The position numbers and the translations under genes are program-made. A DNA stretch of 64,000 nucleotides, from contig NZ_MRCE01000005.1 of assembly GCF_001904725.1 (NCBI RefSeq), positions 190,269-254,268 of the forward strand, in the 5' to 3' direction. Below are positions 63,651 through 64,000 of this stretch, in pieces (positions within the stretch are counted from its first letter, which is position 1; every line of letters starts with the position of its first letter). The notes beneath the pieces are model-generated. The model did not search any database, was not told where the DNA came from, and saw only the letters and a program-made list of their open reading frames with translations. The DNA is from Phormidium ambiguum IAM M-71. GTDB taxonomy: Bacteria; Cyanobacteriota; Cyanobacteriia; Cyanobacteriales; Aerosakkonemataceae.

Positions 63651-64000
63651 TTATTTGATAGGTAAGGTAACAGTAAATTCTGTTCCTTTCCCTGGAGTAG
63701 AAACAAAGTCGATCGTTCCCCCATGCTTTTCTTCTACTATATGACGAGAAATTGTCATTCCTAAACCCGTTCCTTTAGTAATTATTTTAGTAGTAAAAAA
63801 CTGTTCAAATATTCTTGATTGATTTTCCTGTTTGATTCCACTACCATTATCTTGAATTGAAATAATTACTTGCTCATTTTCTTTGTCTAATTTTGTCCGA
63901 ATAATAATTCGATTAGGATTGGCTTTAATTTCGGCAAAACTACGCCCAATATTAGATTCTTCTACTGCATCGATCGCATTTGCCACTAAATTCATAAATA
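63651..64000 (-). CDS. Sensor histidine kinase, C-terminal part (cut by the window edge)
   Basis: At least 114 residues of an HATPase domain: N-box NLVANAIDAVEE, G1 box QDNGSGIKQE, FEQFFTTK and G2 box GTGLGMTISRHIVEEKHGG, then GKGTEFTVTLPIK. The pattern (NAIDA, TTK) is of the NtrB/HK4-like class. The frame continues past base 64000, so the start and sensor region are outside. It ends 31 bp before the hybrid kinase ATG, so both probably form one operon. Confidence 0.9.
   Translation of the reverse strand, partial: FMNLVANAIDAVEESNIGRSFAEIKANPNRIIIRTKLDKENEQVIISIQDNGSGIKQENQSRIFEQFFTTKIITKGTGLGMTISRHIVEEKHGGTIDFVSTPGKGTEFTVTLPIK

Noticed and set aside
1-64000. tRNA or rRNA genes
   Set aside because: No T-loop plus CCA-side stem combinations and no rRNA motifs were seen on reading; an automated scan would be decisive.

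Overview
The window is cyanobacterial chromosome, most likely from a filamentous non-heterocystous (Oscillatoriales-type) species. The support is the very frequent HIP1 octamer GCGATCGC inside genes, an AT-rich background, heptamer STRR repeats, many small inverted-repeat elements, and gene content such as a Pix/Ptx phototaxis operon with a cyanobacteriochrome-like receptor, CoaR/CoaT, DUF3172, Uma2, DUF29 and a PATAN-type response regulator. No tRNA, rRNA, CRISPR array, prophage or complete insertion sequence was seen. The genus cannot be fixed from the sequence alone.

Layout. 1-4.4 kb: a CbiG-CobJ cobalamin fusion (5' end outside the window), then gluconokinase and thiM on the other strand. 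4.8-9.2 kb: a small membrane protein with a peptidoglycan-binding-domain protein, a decayed methyltransferase remnant, a MATE exporter, a solitary D12-class adenine methyltransferase and a GNAT acetyltransferase. 9.4-13.4 kb: a cobalt-export module, with the CoaT-type P1B ATPase on the minus strand and a Uma2 gene overlapping coaR on the plus strand. 13.7-25.5 kb: rhomboid protease, two lipoproteins (a methyltransferase and a CAP protein), a CPA2 antiporter, a P2-type calcium ATPase, SbcD, PAPS reductase, a glutaredoxin-like protein and MurE. 25.9-35.5 kb: the phototaxis operon pixG-H-I-J-L. 35.7-46.6 kb: a histidine kinase, two stress proteins, BioF, a GGDEF-EAL protein, a radical SAM enzyme, a DUF29 protein, a methyltransferase and a TPR protein. 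46.6-54.8 kb: an Orn/Lys/Arg decarboxylase, a proline-repeat ORF, YchF, a second DUF29 protein and several poorly characterised genes. 55.3-64 kb: a PgpH-type HD phosphohydrolase, an ABC sugar permease, 5-FTHF cyclo-ligase, ManC and two histidine kinase genes, the last cut by the window edge.

Genes that work together. CoaT/CoaR form a cobalt-export circuit, and CoaR carries a precorrin-isomerase-like sensor domain that ties it to the same B12 pathway as the CbiG-CobJ gene 10 kb away. PixG-L form a complete light-sensing chemotaxis-like pathway. The stress protein and the BON lipoprotein are adjacent and look co-regulated.

The most unusual content is non-coding. Seven copies of one terminal-inverted-repeat element of about 80-116 bp lie between genes, and the terminal repeat supplies the stop codon of two reading frames. 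There is a spacerless 48-bp perfect palindrome, several other inverted-repeat families, and a candidate structured RNA upstream of the HD phosphohydrolase. The best protein-level leads are the mixed cyanobacteriochrome GAF domains of PixJ, the Uma2-CoaR coupling and a lipoprotein with an intact SAM-binding motif. I do not see a clearly new multi-gene defence or biosynthetic system.
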